Of a stretch of 64,000 nucleotides of DNA, positions 42,982 through 51,608 are shown piece after piece. The notes below the pieces were generated by a model. The model was not told the DNA's origin and searched no databases. It saw only the letters and a list, made by a program, of their open reading frames with translations. Numbering within the stretch: the stretch's first letter is position 1; every line of letters begins with the position of its first letter. The DNA comes from Blautia schinkii DSM 10518. Lineage in GTDB: Bacteria; Bacillota; Clostridia; Lachnospirales; Lachnospiraceae. Location: contig JNKJ01000033.1 of the NCBI GenBank assembly GCA_000702025.1, positions 1 to 64,000 of the forward strand, written 5' to 3'. The translations under genes were made by a program, and so were the position numbers.

Positions 42982-43404
42982 ATGTTATCAGCATACCCGG
43001 CATGTTTTTTTAAGGAAAAAGATAGTTACTCAGTAATATTTCCAGACCTTAATTATTTGTCAACATGTGGAGAGACGCTGCACGAGGCTCTGGAAATGGC
43101 GGTGGAGTGTCTTGCAGGATATTTGTATACCTGTAAAAGGGAAGGAGAAGAGGTATCTGAACCGTCTGAAATAGACAAAATCGATATAAAAGCGCTTCGA
43201 AATGAATTAGAAATTGAAGCATCTCAAGCTTTTATAAATATAGTCACTGTAGATGTGATAGAATATGCAAAATCACATTTTGAGCGTTCTGTAAAGAAAA
43301 CATTGTCTATACCAGAATGGCTAAATACAGCTGCAATGGAAAAAAATATAAATTTTTCACAAGTATTACAAGAGGCACTTAAAGAGCGTTTGCATGTAAG
43401 CTAA
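42982..43404 (+). CDS. hicB: HicB family antitoxin
   Basis: A 140-residue antitoxin. The N-terminal HicB fold is YPACFFKEKDSYSVIFPDLN with CGETLHEALEMAVECLAGYL. The C-terminal part (KKTLSIPEWLNTAAMEKNIN, FSQVLQEALKERL) is a ribbon-helix-helix DNA-binding domain. It lies 42 bases after the full-length hicA end, with AAGGAGG upstream. It is intact, so if hicA is truly broken the antitoxin persists without its toxin. Confidence 0.92.
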   Translation: MLSAYPACFFKEKDSYSVIFPDLNYLSTCGETLHEALEMAVECLAGYLYTCKREGEEVSEPSEIDKIDIKALRNELEIEASQAFINIVTVDVIEYAKSHFERSVKKTLSIPEWLNTAAMEKNINFSQVLQEALKERLHVS

Positions 43405-43405
43405 C

Positions 43406-43437
43406 AGAAAAACCCCGGAAACCTTACGGTTCCGGGG
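43406..43437 (-). terminator. Rho-independent terminator of the str operon (tuf)
   Basis: On the minus strand CCCCGGAACC pairs with GGTTTCCGGGG around a short loop and is followed by five T. It lies about 130 nt after the tuf stop codon, just beyond the right 51-bp repeat. Confidence 0.9.
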
Positions 43438-43488
43438 CATCTTATGCTTGGACACAATGTACCTTGCGGTACTCGATTTATATAATTT
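43438..43488. repeat. 51-bp direct repeat, right copy (tuf 3' region)
   Basis: The partner of 41334-41384 with one mismatch. This copy belongs to the 3' untranslated region of tuf and directly adjoins the tuf terminator. Confidence 0.9.
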
Positions 43489-43568
43489 AAGGTAGTTCTT
43501 TTCGCAATGCTCAAAGAACGGCTTTCACACTAAATTCGTGTAAGCACTCATTAAGTGTTCAATGCCAA

Positions 43569-44762
43569 TTACTCGATAACTGTAGCAACACGGCCTGAAC
43601 CAACTGTACGTCCACCTTCACGGATAGCGAAAGTAAGACCCTGGCTCATAGCGATCGGATGAATCAGCTCGATTGTCATTTCGATGTTATCTCCAGGCAT
43701 GCACATCTCAACGCCTTCTGGCAGGTTGCAGACACCTGTTACGTCTGTTGTTCTGAAGTAGAACTGCGGACGATAGTTGTTGAAGAATGGTGTATGACGG
43801 CCACCCTCGTCTTTAGTCAGAACGTAAACCTGAGCGGTGAATTTGGTGTGGCAGGTAATGCTGCCTGGTTTTGCAAGAACCTGTCCTCTTTCGATTTCAG
43901 TTCTCTGAACACCACGAAGCAGAGCACCGATGTTATCACCAGCCTGAGCCTCATCCAGTAATTTACGGAACATTTCGATACCAGTTACGACAACTTTACG
44001 TGTCTCTTCTTTGATACCAACGATTTCAACTTCTTCAGATACGTGAAGAACACCAGCCTCTACTCTACCAGTAGCAACAGTACCACGTCCAGTGATGGAG
44101 AATACGTCCTCTACAGGCATAACGAAAGGTTTGTCAGTTTCACGCTGAGGATCCGGAACGTAATCATCTACAGCTTCCATCAGCTCAAGGATCTTGTCGC
44201 CCCATGCGCTTGTAGGATCTTCCAGAGCTTTCAGAGCAGAACCCTGGATAACCGGAATGTCATCTCCCGGGAAGTCATACTCGCTTAACAGCTCGCGGAT
44301 TTCCATCTCTACTAATTCAAGAAGCTCTTCATCGTCTACCATGTCACATTTGTTCATGAATACAACGATGTAAGGAACACCTACCTGACGGGAAAGAAGG
44401 ATGTGCTCTTTTGTCTGAGCCATAACACCGTCTGTAGCAGCAACAACAAGGATAGCGCCGTCCATCTGAGCAGCACCAGTGATCATGTTCTTAACGTAGT
44501 CAGCATGTCCTGGGCAGTCAACGTGTGCGTAATGTCTCTTATTTGTCTCATACTCAACGTGAGCTGTGGAGATTGTGATACCACGCTCTCTTTCTTCCGG
44601 AGCTTTATCGATGTTCTCGAATGCAACAGCCTCACCTGTTCCTAATCTCTCATGCAGAGTCTTGGTGATAGCAGCTGTTAAAGTTGTTTTACCATGGTCA
44701 ACGTGACCAATGGTACCGATGTTACAATGCGGTTTGTTTCTCTCAAACTTAGCTTTTGCCAT
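43569..44762 (-). CDS. tuf: Elongation factor Tu
   Basis: EF-Tu (397 aa) brings aminoacyl-tRNA to the ribosome. The GTP-binding motifs are GHVDHGKT near residue 19, DCPGH near 82 and NKCD near 137. The effector loop [19 protein letters not shown] is intact and the C-terminal domains 2 and 3 are complete. It is the last gene of rpsL-rpsG-fusA-tuf, but has its own promoter in the gap after fusA. Confidence 0.98.
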   Translation of the reverse strand: MAKAKFERNKPHCNIGTIGHVDHGKTTLTAAITKTLHERLGTGEAVAFENIDKAPEERERGITISTAHVEYETNKRHYAHVDCPGHADYVKNMITGAAQMDGAILVVAATDGVMAQTKEHILLSRQVGVPYIVVFMNKCDMVDDEELLELVEMEIRELLSEYDFPGDDIPVIQGSALKALEDPTSAWGDKILELMEAVDDYVPDPQRETDKPFVMPVEDVFSITGRGTVATGRVEAGVLHVSEEVEIVGIKEETRKVVVTGIEMFRKLLDEAQAGDNIGALLRGVQRTEIERGQVLAKPGSITCHTKFTAQVYVLTKDEGGRHTPFFNNYRPQFYFRTTDVTGVCNLPEGVEMCMPGDNIEMTIELIHPIAMSQGLTFAIREGGRTVGSGRVATVIE

Positions 44763-44829
44763 TTTAAAACGTCCTCCTTAAAACTTGGCTCTTTCTATCA
44801 GAGCATATTATTTTCGGTTAAAAACTTGC

Positions 44830-44866
44830 TATCCTTGATTATATTGCAAATCAAGGATATTTGCAA
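44830..44866 (-). promoter_or_regulatory. Internal tuf promoter inside an inverted repeat
   Basis: On the minus strand TTGCAA (44861-44866) and TATAAT (44838-44843) are 17 bp apart. A perfect 11-bp inverted repeat, TATCCTTGATT/AATCAAGGATA with an 8-nt loop (44830-44859), covers the spacer and the -10 box. Confidence 0.7.
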
Positions 44867-44882
44867 GTATTTCTTTTGTATA

Positions 44883-47006
44883 TCAGTCTTTCTTAGTAAG
44901 GATTTTTTCCTGTACAGACTTCGGTACTGGCTCGTATTTCTCGAAGAACATGGAGTAGTTACCACGTCCCTGTGTTCTGGAACGTAAATCTGTTGCGTAG
45001 CCGAACATCTCGGACAGCGGAACGAATCCACGGATCATCTTGCCGCCGCCGATGTCGTCCATACCTTCGATACGTCCACGACGGGAGTTGATGTCACCGA
45101 TAACGTCACCCATATAATCCTCCGGTGTGGTAACCTCGACTCTCATGATAGGCTCAAGGAGAATCGGTGCTGCCTTACGCATAGCATCCTTGAATGCAAG
45201 AGAACCTGCAATGTGGAATGCCATTTCTGAGGAGTCGACTTCATGGTAAGAACCATCGTATACATTTGCATGTATGCCGACTACCGGGTAACCGCCTAAG
45301 ATACCGGCTTTCATAGCTTCTTCGATACCTTCGCCGACTGCCGGGATGTATTCCTTCGGAATAGCACCGCCAACAACAGTGGTTTCGAACTTGTACAGTT
45401 CTTCTCCATTGGCATCCATAGGACCGAATTTAACTTTACAGTGACCATACTGTCCACGTCCACCAGACTGTTTTGCGTACTTGCTGTCCACATCCACATC
45501 CTTGGTGATTGTTTCTTTGTATGCTACCTGAGGAGCACCAACGTTTGCCTCTACCTTGAATTCACGAAGGAGGCGGTCAACGATGATTTCCAGATGCAGC
45601 TCACCCATACCGGCGATAATGGTCTGTCCTGTTTCATGATCTGTATGCGCACGGAAGGTCGGGTCTTCTTCTGCAAGTTTTGCAAGAGCCTCACCCAGTT
45701 TGCCCTGTCCTGCTTTTGTCTTAGGTTCGATAGCCAGCTCGATAACTGGTTCCGGGAATTCCATGGATTCCAGGATTACCGGATGCTGGTCATCACAGAT
45801 GGTATCACCTGTTGTAGTAAATTTGAATCCAATCGCAGCAGCGATATCACCGGAATAAACCTTATCCAGCTCCATACGCTTGTTTGCGTGCATCTGCAGG
45901 ATACGTCCAACACGTTCCTTCTTATTCTTAGTTGCATTAAGCACATAAGAACCGGAATTCATAGTACCGGAGTATACGCGGAAATATGCCAGCTTACCAA
46001 CAAACGGGTCTGTCATAATCTTAAATGCAAGTGCTGCAAACGGCTCATCATCAGATGAGTGTCTTACGATTGCGTTGCCGTCCAGGTCAGTACCCTCGAT
46101 AGCGGGGATATCGATCGGAGCCGGCATGTACTCAATAACAGCATCCAAAAGCTTCTGAACACCTTTGTTCCTGTAAGCTGTACCACAGCATACCGGAACT
46201 GCAGAGCAGTCGCAGGTACCTTTTCTTAAGGCAGCCTTGAGCATTTCTACGCTTGGTTCTTCACCTTCCAGATATTCCATCATTAAGTCATCATCTAACT
46301 CGCAGATCTTCTCTACAAGCTCTGTATGATAAAGCTCAGCATCATCCTTCATATCATCCGGAATGTCAACGATAGAGATGTCTTCACCCTTATCATCGTT
46401 GTAGATGTAAGCTTTCATTTCAAATAAGTCAATAATTCCTTTGAACTCATCTTCTTTTCCGATTGGCAGCTGCAGGCAGATAGCATTCTTACCCAGTCGG
46501 GTTTTGATCTGTTCTACAGCACCGTAAAAGTCCGCACCCAGGATGTCCATCTTATTGATGAAAGCCATACGGGGTACATTATAGGTGTCAGCCTGACGCC
46601 AAACGTTCTCAGACTGCGGTTCTACACCACCCTTTGCGCAGAAAACGCCTACGGCGCCGTCAAGTACACGCAGGGAACGCTCTACCTCAACCGTAAAGTC
46701 AACGTGTCCTGGGGTATCAATGATATTGATACGATGCTCCAGAGCACCTGGCTTGGGCTGGCAGTTTTCCTGCTGTGTCCAATGACATGTGGTAGCGGCT
46801 GATGTAATGGTAATACCTCTCTCCTGCTCCTGCTCCATCCAGTCCATGGTAGCAGTACCCTCGTGAGTATCACCAATCTTGTAGTTGACACCTGTATAAT
46901 AAAGGATACGTTCTGTAAGAGTTGTTTTACCCGCATCGATGTGAGCCATAATACCAATATTCCTGGTTCTCTCTAATGGGTATTCTCTTCCTTCTTTTCC
47001 AGCCAA
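44883..47006 (-). CDS. fusA: Elongation factor G
   Basis: EF-G (707 aa) moves the tRNAs and mRNA after each peptide bond. The G domain has AHIDAGKTT near residue 20, DTPGHVDF near 96 and NKMD near 150. The later domains include [19 protein letters not shown] (domain IV) and [20 protein letters not shown] (domain V). The length and the order after rpsG are standard. The gap to rpsG is 17 nt. Confidence 0.98.
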   Translation of the reverse strand: MAGKEGREYPLERTRNIGIMAHIDAGKTTLTERILYYTGVNYKIGDTHEGTATMDWMEQEQERGITITSAATTCHWTQQENCQPKPGALEHRINIIDTPGHVDFTVEVERSLRVLDGAVGVFCAKGGVEPQSENVWRQADTYNVPRMAFINKMDILGADFYGAVEQIKTRLGKNAICLQLPIGKEDEFKGIIDLFEMKAYIYNDDKGEDISIVDIPDDMKDDAELYHTELVEKICELDDDLMMEYLEGEEPSVEMLKAALRKGTCDCSAVPVCCGTAYRNKGVQKLLDAVIEYMPAPIDIPAIEGTDLDGNAIVRHSSDDEPFAALAFKIMTDPFVGKLAYFRVYSGTMNSGSYVLNATKNKKERVGRILQMHANKRMELDKVYSGDIAAAIGFKFTTTGDTICDDQHPVILESMEFPEPVIELAIEPKTKAGQGKLGEALAKLAEEDPTFRAHTDHETGQTIIAGMGELHLEIIVDRLLREFKVEANVGAPQVAYKETITKDVDVDSKYAKQSGGRGQYGHCKVKFGPMDANGEELYKFETTVVGGAIPKEYIPAVGEGIEEAMKAGILGGYPVVGIHANVYDGSYHEVDSSEMAFHIAGSLAFKDAMRKAAPILLEPIMRVEVTTPEDYMGDVIGDINSRRGRIEGMDDIGGGKMIRGFVPLSEMFGYATDLRSRTQGRGNYSMFFEKYEPVPKSVQEKILTKKD

Positions 47007-47023
47007 TGGGTTTTCCTCCTCTA

Positions 47024-47521
<498 letters not shown>

Positions 47522-47724
47522 TTAAATCATCGGTACTCACGCAGTAAACTATTGCATGTTCGCACTGGTAAGGTCCTATATTTAACCCGCAACCGACAGG
47601 GTATATGGAATACCGTACAAATCTTCTATAGTCTCCGCAGTAATACATCGGATGATTAAATGCAGCGGTCTCTTCTTAATCGCTTCGCAATCAAGAAGCA
47701 GCGAAAATCGCTCCGCAATTTTTT

Positions 47725-48141
47725 TTATTTCTTTTTCGGTCTCTTAGCGCCGTATTTGGAACGGGCCTGTTTTCTGTTAGCGACACCTGCGGTATCCAGA
47801 GTACCTCTGATGATATGATATCTGGTACCAGGTAAGTCCTTAACCCTTCCACCACGGATAAGTACAACGCTATGCTCCTGAAGGTTGTGACCTTCACCTG
47901 GGATATAGCTTGTTACTTCGATACCGTTTGAAAGACGAACTCTGGCAATTTTTCTAAGAGCAGAGTTAGGCTTCTTAGGAGTTGCTGTCTTAACAGCAGT
48001 ACATACGCCACGTTTCTGTGGTGCGGACTGTTCTACTGATTTCTTTCTTAAAGAGTTAAAAGTTTTCTGCAGAGCCGGAGCTGTGGATTTTTTAACAGCT
48101 GTCTGGCGTCCTTTTCTTACTAACTGGTTGAATGTTGGCAT
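47725..48141 (-). CDS. rpsL: 30S ribosomal protein S12
   Basis: S12 (138 aa) lies in the decoding centre. The conserved [20 protein letters not shown] and the streptomycin-related [13 protein letters not shown] are intact, including lysines equivalent to K43 and K88 (wild-type form). It is the first gene of the str operon. The 230-nt gap to rpsG shows no gene. Confidence 0.98.
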   Translation of the reverse strand: MPTFNQLVRKGRQTAVKKSTAPALQKTFNSLRKKSVEQSAPQKRGVCTAVKTATPKKPNSALRKIARVRLSNGIEVTSYIPGEGHNLQEHSVVLIRGGRVKDLPGTRYHIIRGTLDTAGVANRKQARSKYGAKRPKKK

Positions 48142-48250
48142 TCCATTTCACCTCCCGATTTATTTCTCCATAAGTCTTTATGGGGCCTTGCGGTTGCTAT
48201 TGTCAAAATTATGCGCGCAAAAAATCAGCGTTGCTTTTGCACGCTTGCTC

Positions 48251-48279
48251 ATTATAGACCGTAAAACCGCGCGTGTCAA
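48251..48279 (-). promoter_or_regulatory. Consensus promoter of the str operon
   Basis: On the minus strand a perfect TTGACA (48274-48279) and a perfect TATAAT (48251-48256) are 17 bp apart, about 110 nt before rpsL. Hairpin repeat C begins 35 bp upstream. Confidence 0.95.
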
Positions 48280-48313
48280 GGTGTTTTATAGGAAAAAATG
48301 GCGATTTTTTAAG

Positions 48314-48576
48314 AGGGGATGGGGGCCCCCTGGGAAGTTGTTGAACGGCTAGGGGGAGGCGCTTGGGGCCGGGGAGGCGTTAGCTGCGTTGGGCTGATGC
48401 ACGCTTCCCTTCAACTAAATGCCAACTGCGACTAAGCCGCTCGAGAAGAGCTCTCGCGGCTAAGTCTCCGTAGGCATTGGATTTTCAGGCGCGCTTACGC
48501 AAATCAGCCCAACGCAGCTAACACCTCCCCGGCCCCAAGCGCCTCCCCCTAGCCTTCCACTACGTTCCCGTCCCCT
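48314..48576 (+). repeat. Giant-hairpin repeat, copy C
   Basis: A 263-bp palindromic element. The arms 48347-48398 and 48503-48554 are 52 nt each with one mismatch and are unrelated in detail to the arms of A, B or D. Inner stems are ATGCC/GGCAT and AGCCGC/GCGGCT. Flanks are GGGGGCCCCC...TTGAACGG on the left and CCACTACGT on the right. The orientation is the same as copy A. Confidence 0.9.
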
Positions 48577-48661
48577 TCCTGGTGCTGAGCGTTTTCACCG
48601 GATGGCTTATCTAGCGCGAAAAGATAAGCTTCCGCATTTAATGAATTTTTGGCGAAAAACA

Positions 48662-48832
48662 CAAGCTTTGTTGGTGGACAAATCAGGAATATAGTGGTTA
48701 TATACTTGCCTTTACAAACGCTACAGTACGTTGTAGTAATATATTAGCTAATTACCAAGCTTTGCAAACAATGCACAGATGTAGTAGTTATTCACCAATC
48801 TTTACAAACAGTACGCAAACGTAGTGGCATTC
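48662..48832. repeat. 40-50 bp degenerate tandem repeat between hairpins C and D
   Basis: Four units of the type ACCAATCTTTACAAACAGTA ending in CGTAGTGG-like bases; the last two are exactly 40 bp each. The final unit's ACGTAGTGG is the same motif that ends the hairpin elements. Together with the two hairpins it fills the 1.1-kb gap between rpsL and the amidase gene, in which no other gene is seen. Confidence 0.7.
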
Positions 48833-48846
48833 GCCATTCCCTCCAA

Positions 48847-49111
48847 ATGGGGGATGGAAACGTAGTGGTAGGTGAGACGGAGGAACTTGAGCGCTGGGGG
48901 AGGGCTTATCCGTGTCGGGCTGATTTGCGGAAAGCGAGCCTGAAAATCCAGTTCTTACGGAGACTTAAGCGCGAAAGCTCTTCTTGAGCGCTTTAGTCGC
49001 AGTTAGAACTTAGTTGAAGGCGAGCGGGCATCAGCCCGACACGGATAAGCCCTCCCCCAGCGCTCAAGTTCCTCCGTCTCACCGTTCAACCCCCTTCCAG
49101 GGGCCCCCCAT
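48847..49111 (-). repeat. Giant-hairpin repeat, copy D
   Basis: A 265-bp copy, inverted relative to C. The arms 48871-48924 and 49030-49083 are 54 nt each and perfectly complementary. Inner stems are AGTTCT/AGAACT and AAGCGC/GCGCTT, as in copy B. The outer stem is ATGGGGG/CCCCCAT. Confidence 0.92.
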
Positions 49112-49238
49112 ACATCTTTATTTTCCTAGAGCAATTGCATTTTGCCCCCACCTTCATTATAATAAAACCATACGCCATACAATTTTATTTTCCCCACGAC
49201 CTGGGAATTTTATACAAAATCCAAAGAAAGGTAAACCT

Positions 49239-50222
49239 ATGAAGAAAAAAATCAACCCCATGGCAGTGCTGCTTTTTCTGACCGGGCTCCTGTGTATTGG
49301 TGCTCTTTTCCTATTCAGTTATAAAACATATGAGCAAATCGGCGATACGGCGAAAGACGTGGAAAAGGTAATGGAACAAATCTCTGTGAAGCAGCTCGAG
49401 CTGAAAGCGGACGAAGAAATTTTCGCCCGAACTGTGGAGAAGAAACAAGCGGCCATTACGTATGCCCAGCAAAAAGCAAAAGCTGCAAGTGAAAAAAAGA
49501 AGCAGGAGCGGGCGCCTGTTGAAAATGAGGGGGACTCTAAGCCTTCTGTGTTCCATGAAGGGACTGACGGGGATACATTTTCCGCCTCGAACGGACACGT
49601 GGTAGGGATTGACCCCGGCCACCAGAGTGAAGCTGTTGATATGAGCGGGCTGGAACCGCTTGGTCCCGGCTCAGAGGAGATGAAGGCCATGGCTTCCACG
49701 GGTACGCAGGGCGCGTACACCGGAGTTCCGGAATACCAGCTTAATCTGGATGTTTCTCTCAGGCTGAAAACAGAGCTGGAGAGCCGCGGTTACCAGGTGG
49801 TGATGACCCGAACAGACAATGAGACGGCTATCAGTAATAAAGAAAGGGCACAATATGTGGCAGAGCAGGGCGCGGAGATCTATGTACGGATTCACGCAAA
49901 TGGTGAAGACTCTCATACTGCAAGCGGTGCTCTGACAATGTCGCCTTCGGCACAGAATCCTTATGTACCGCAGCTCTACGAAGAGTCTAACCGCCTTTCC
50001 CAGACAATCCTAGATGCTTATTGTAATGCTACAGGTTTTAAAAATCTGGGCGTGCAGTATTATGACAATATGACGGGAATCAACTGGAGTGCGGTGCCCG
50101 TGACCATCCTTGAAATGGGCTTCATGACTTTTGAGAGCGATGACAGGCAGATGAATGACTCCGGATTCCAGCAGACAATGGTTCAAGGCATTGCCGATGG
50201 CATTGACGCGTACTTCGGATAA
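49239..50222 (+). CDS. N-acetylmuramoyl-L-alanine amidase, membrane-anchored
   Basis: A 327-residue protein with an N-terminal membrane helix (about 8-28), a charged coiled linker to about residue 110, and an Amidase_3 domain. The zinc ligands lie in VGIDPGHQSE, the glutamate before LNLDVSLRL, and VRIHANGE; the catalytic glutamate is in TILEMGFMT. It cuts the bond between muramic acid and L-alanine in peptidoglycan. A 75-codon upstream extension of the frame crosses hairpin D and is not used; AAAGGT precedes this ATG. The next gene follows after 16 nt. Confidence 0.93.
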   Translation: MKKKINPMAVLLFLTGLLCIGALFLFSYKTYEQIGDTAKDVEKVMEQISVKQLELKADEEIFARTVEKKQAAITYAQQKAKAASEKKKQERAPVENEGDSKPSVFHEGTDGDTFSASNGHVVGIDPGHQSEAVDMSGLEPLGPGSEEMKAMASTGTQGAYTGVPEYQLNLDVSLRLKTELESRGYQVVMTRTDNETAISNKERAQYVAEQGAEIYVRIHANGEDSHTASGALTMSPSAQNPYVPQLYEESNRLSQTILDAYCNATGFKNLGVQYYDNMTGINWSAVPVTILEMGFMTFESDDRQMNDSGFQQTMVQGIADGIDAYFG

Positions 50223-50238
50223 CAGAAGGGAGAAAAAA

Positions 50239-51336
50239 ATGAATGATTTACAGCCAAAAAAACCTATTTTTCTATATGTAGTGATCACCGTCCTTACCCT
50301 GGCGCTTATTTCACTGGGAGTGCTTACCTTCTTTTCCCTGGACAGGCTTGCATCCCTCCAGAATAAAGTAGGAGAGCTGCAGAGAACAGTGCAGGAGATT
50401 TCCGATTCCGCCGCGTCCCTCAGCGAAAAAGCGGATGAGCTGGAAAAGCTGCAGATTCAGGAGCAGCAGGCAGCCGCGGCTGCACAAGAGAGTACCGCGC
50501 AGGAGCAGCAGGAAGCCCAGGAGCCACAGGAAGCGCAGAACGAGGGAACGCTCTCTCCATCCAGCGGCGGAACGTTTACGGAAAATACGGACGAGAGCAT
50601 GGACAATCTTTTATCTCAGATCAACGGGCTGCTGCCTCAGGACAATGGCACCTGGTCTGTATATGTGTGTAACCTTTTGAAAAACTCTGAGGGTTCCATC
50701 AACGACCATCCCATGCAGGCCGCGAGTCTCATTAAGCTTTTTATCATGGGTACTGTGTATGAAAATTATCAGGATCTTGCCGGGCAGTATGGAGTGGACA
50801 GCCTGGATGCCAACCTTAACAGCATGATCACCGTAAGTGACAACGATGCGGCCAACACACTTGTAAACTGGCTTGGAGGCGGTGACAACGGGGCAGGCAT
50901 GGCTAAGGTAAACGCATTTTGCCAGGCTCACGGCTATACCAGCACCTCTATGGGACGTATGCTTCTCCAGAGCACGGAAAACGGTGATAATTATACCTCT
51001 GTAAAGGATTGCGGCAAATTCCTCAAGGAAGTCTACCAGATTAATAACGGTACAGCGGAAAATGCTTCTCTCTCAAACGCGGAGGCGATGTATTACCTGC
51101 TGAAGCTTCAGACAAGGACAAACAAAATCCCCGCCGCTATGCCCGAAGGTGTGCGCGTGGCCAACAAAACCGGGGAGCTTGACACAGTAGAGAATGACGC
51201 CGGTATCGTCTACAGCACGGCCAACGGCATTGACCTGGTCATCTGCTTCATGTCAGAAAACCTCGCTGACACAGGCGCTGCCCAGTCAAGCATCGCCCAA
51301 AACAGCAGACTGATATACGGATATTATAACGAATAA
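50239..51336 (+). CDS. Class A beta-lactamase-like serine hydrolase, membrane-anchored
   Basis: A 365-residue protein with a membrane helix at about 9-33, a coiled coil to about 75, a Q/E/A-rich linker, and a serine hydrolase domain from about 118. The active-site motifs are Ser163-x-x-Lys166 in AASLIKL, SDN in TVSDNDAANT and KTG in VANKTGELD. This is the pattern of class A beta-lactamases and related penicillin-interacting hydrolases. The membrane anchor, shared with the amidase just upstream, suggests cell-wall work more than secreted resistance, but beta-lactamase activity is possible. Confidence 0.88.
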   Translation: MNDLQPKKPIFLYVVITVLTLALISLGVLTFFSLDRLASLQNKVGELQRTVQEISDSAASLSEKADELEKLQIQEQQAAAAAQESTAQEQQEAQEPQEAQNEGTLSPSSGGTFTENTDESMDNLLSQINGLLPQDNGTWSVYVCNLLKNSEGSINDHPMQAASLIKLFIMGTVYENYQDLAGQYGVDSLDANLNSMITVSDNDAANTLVNWLGGGDNGAGMAKVNAFCQAHGYTSTSMGRMLLQSTENGDNYTSVKDCGKFLKEVYQINNGTAENASLSNAEAMYYLLKLQTRTNKIPAAMPEGVRVANKTGELDTVENDAGIVYSTANGIDLVICFMSENLADTGAAQSSIAQNSRLIYGYYNE

Positions 51337-51390
51337 AATCGAAACTTAATATTATAAGATAACAGGAAGTAAAATGCATGGGGAGTAAAT

Positions 51391-51570
51391 CGTATAGGAG
51401 CAAATGATATAAGAGTAAACCCTATAAGAACAAATCATATAAAAGTAAACCCTATAAGAACAAATCATATAAAAGTAAACCCTATAAGAGCAAATCATAT
51501 AAGAGTAAACCCTATAAGAGCAAATCATATAAGAGTAAACTCTATAAGAGCAAATGATATAGAAAGTAAT
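51391..51570 (+). repeat. 30-bp tandem repeat, six copies (15-bp subunits)
   Basis: Six contiguous units start at 51391, 51421, 51451, 51481, 51511 and 51541, each made of two related 15-mers (CCTATAAGAGCAAAT and CATATAAGAGTAAAC). There are no spacers between units. The array lies between the beta-lactamase-like gene and the UvrA-like gene, ending about 40 nt before the latter's start. Confidence 0.95.
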
Positions 51571-51608
51571 TTAAATAGCAGCAAGCGAAGTAGGAGCAGG
51601 AGGCATGA

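Noticed and set aside
49014..49238. N-terminal extension of the amidase frame
   Set aside because: The 75 extra codons cross hairpin repeat D and end where a good start with a membrane helix begins.
51391..51570. CRISPR array
   Set aside because: The 30-bp units are contiguous with no unique spacers, and no cas gene is present.
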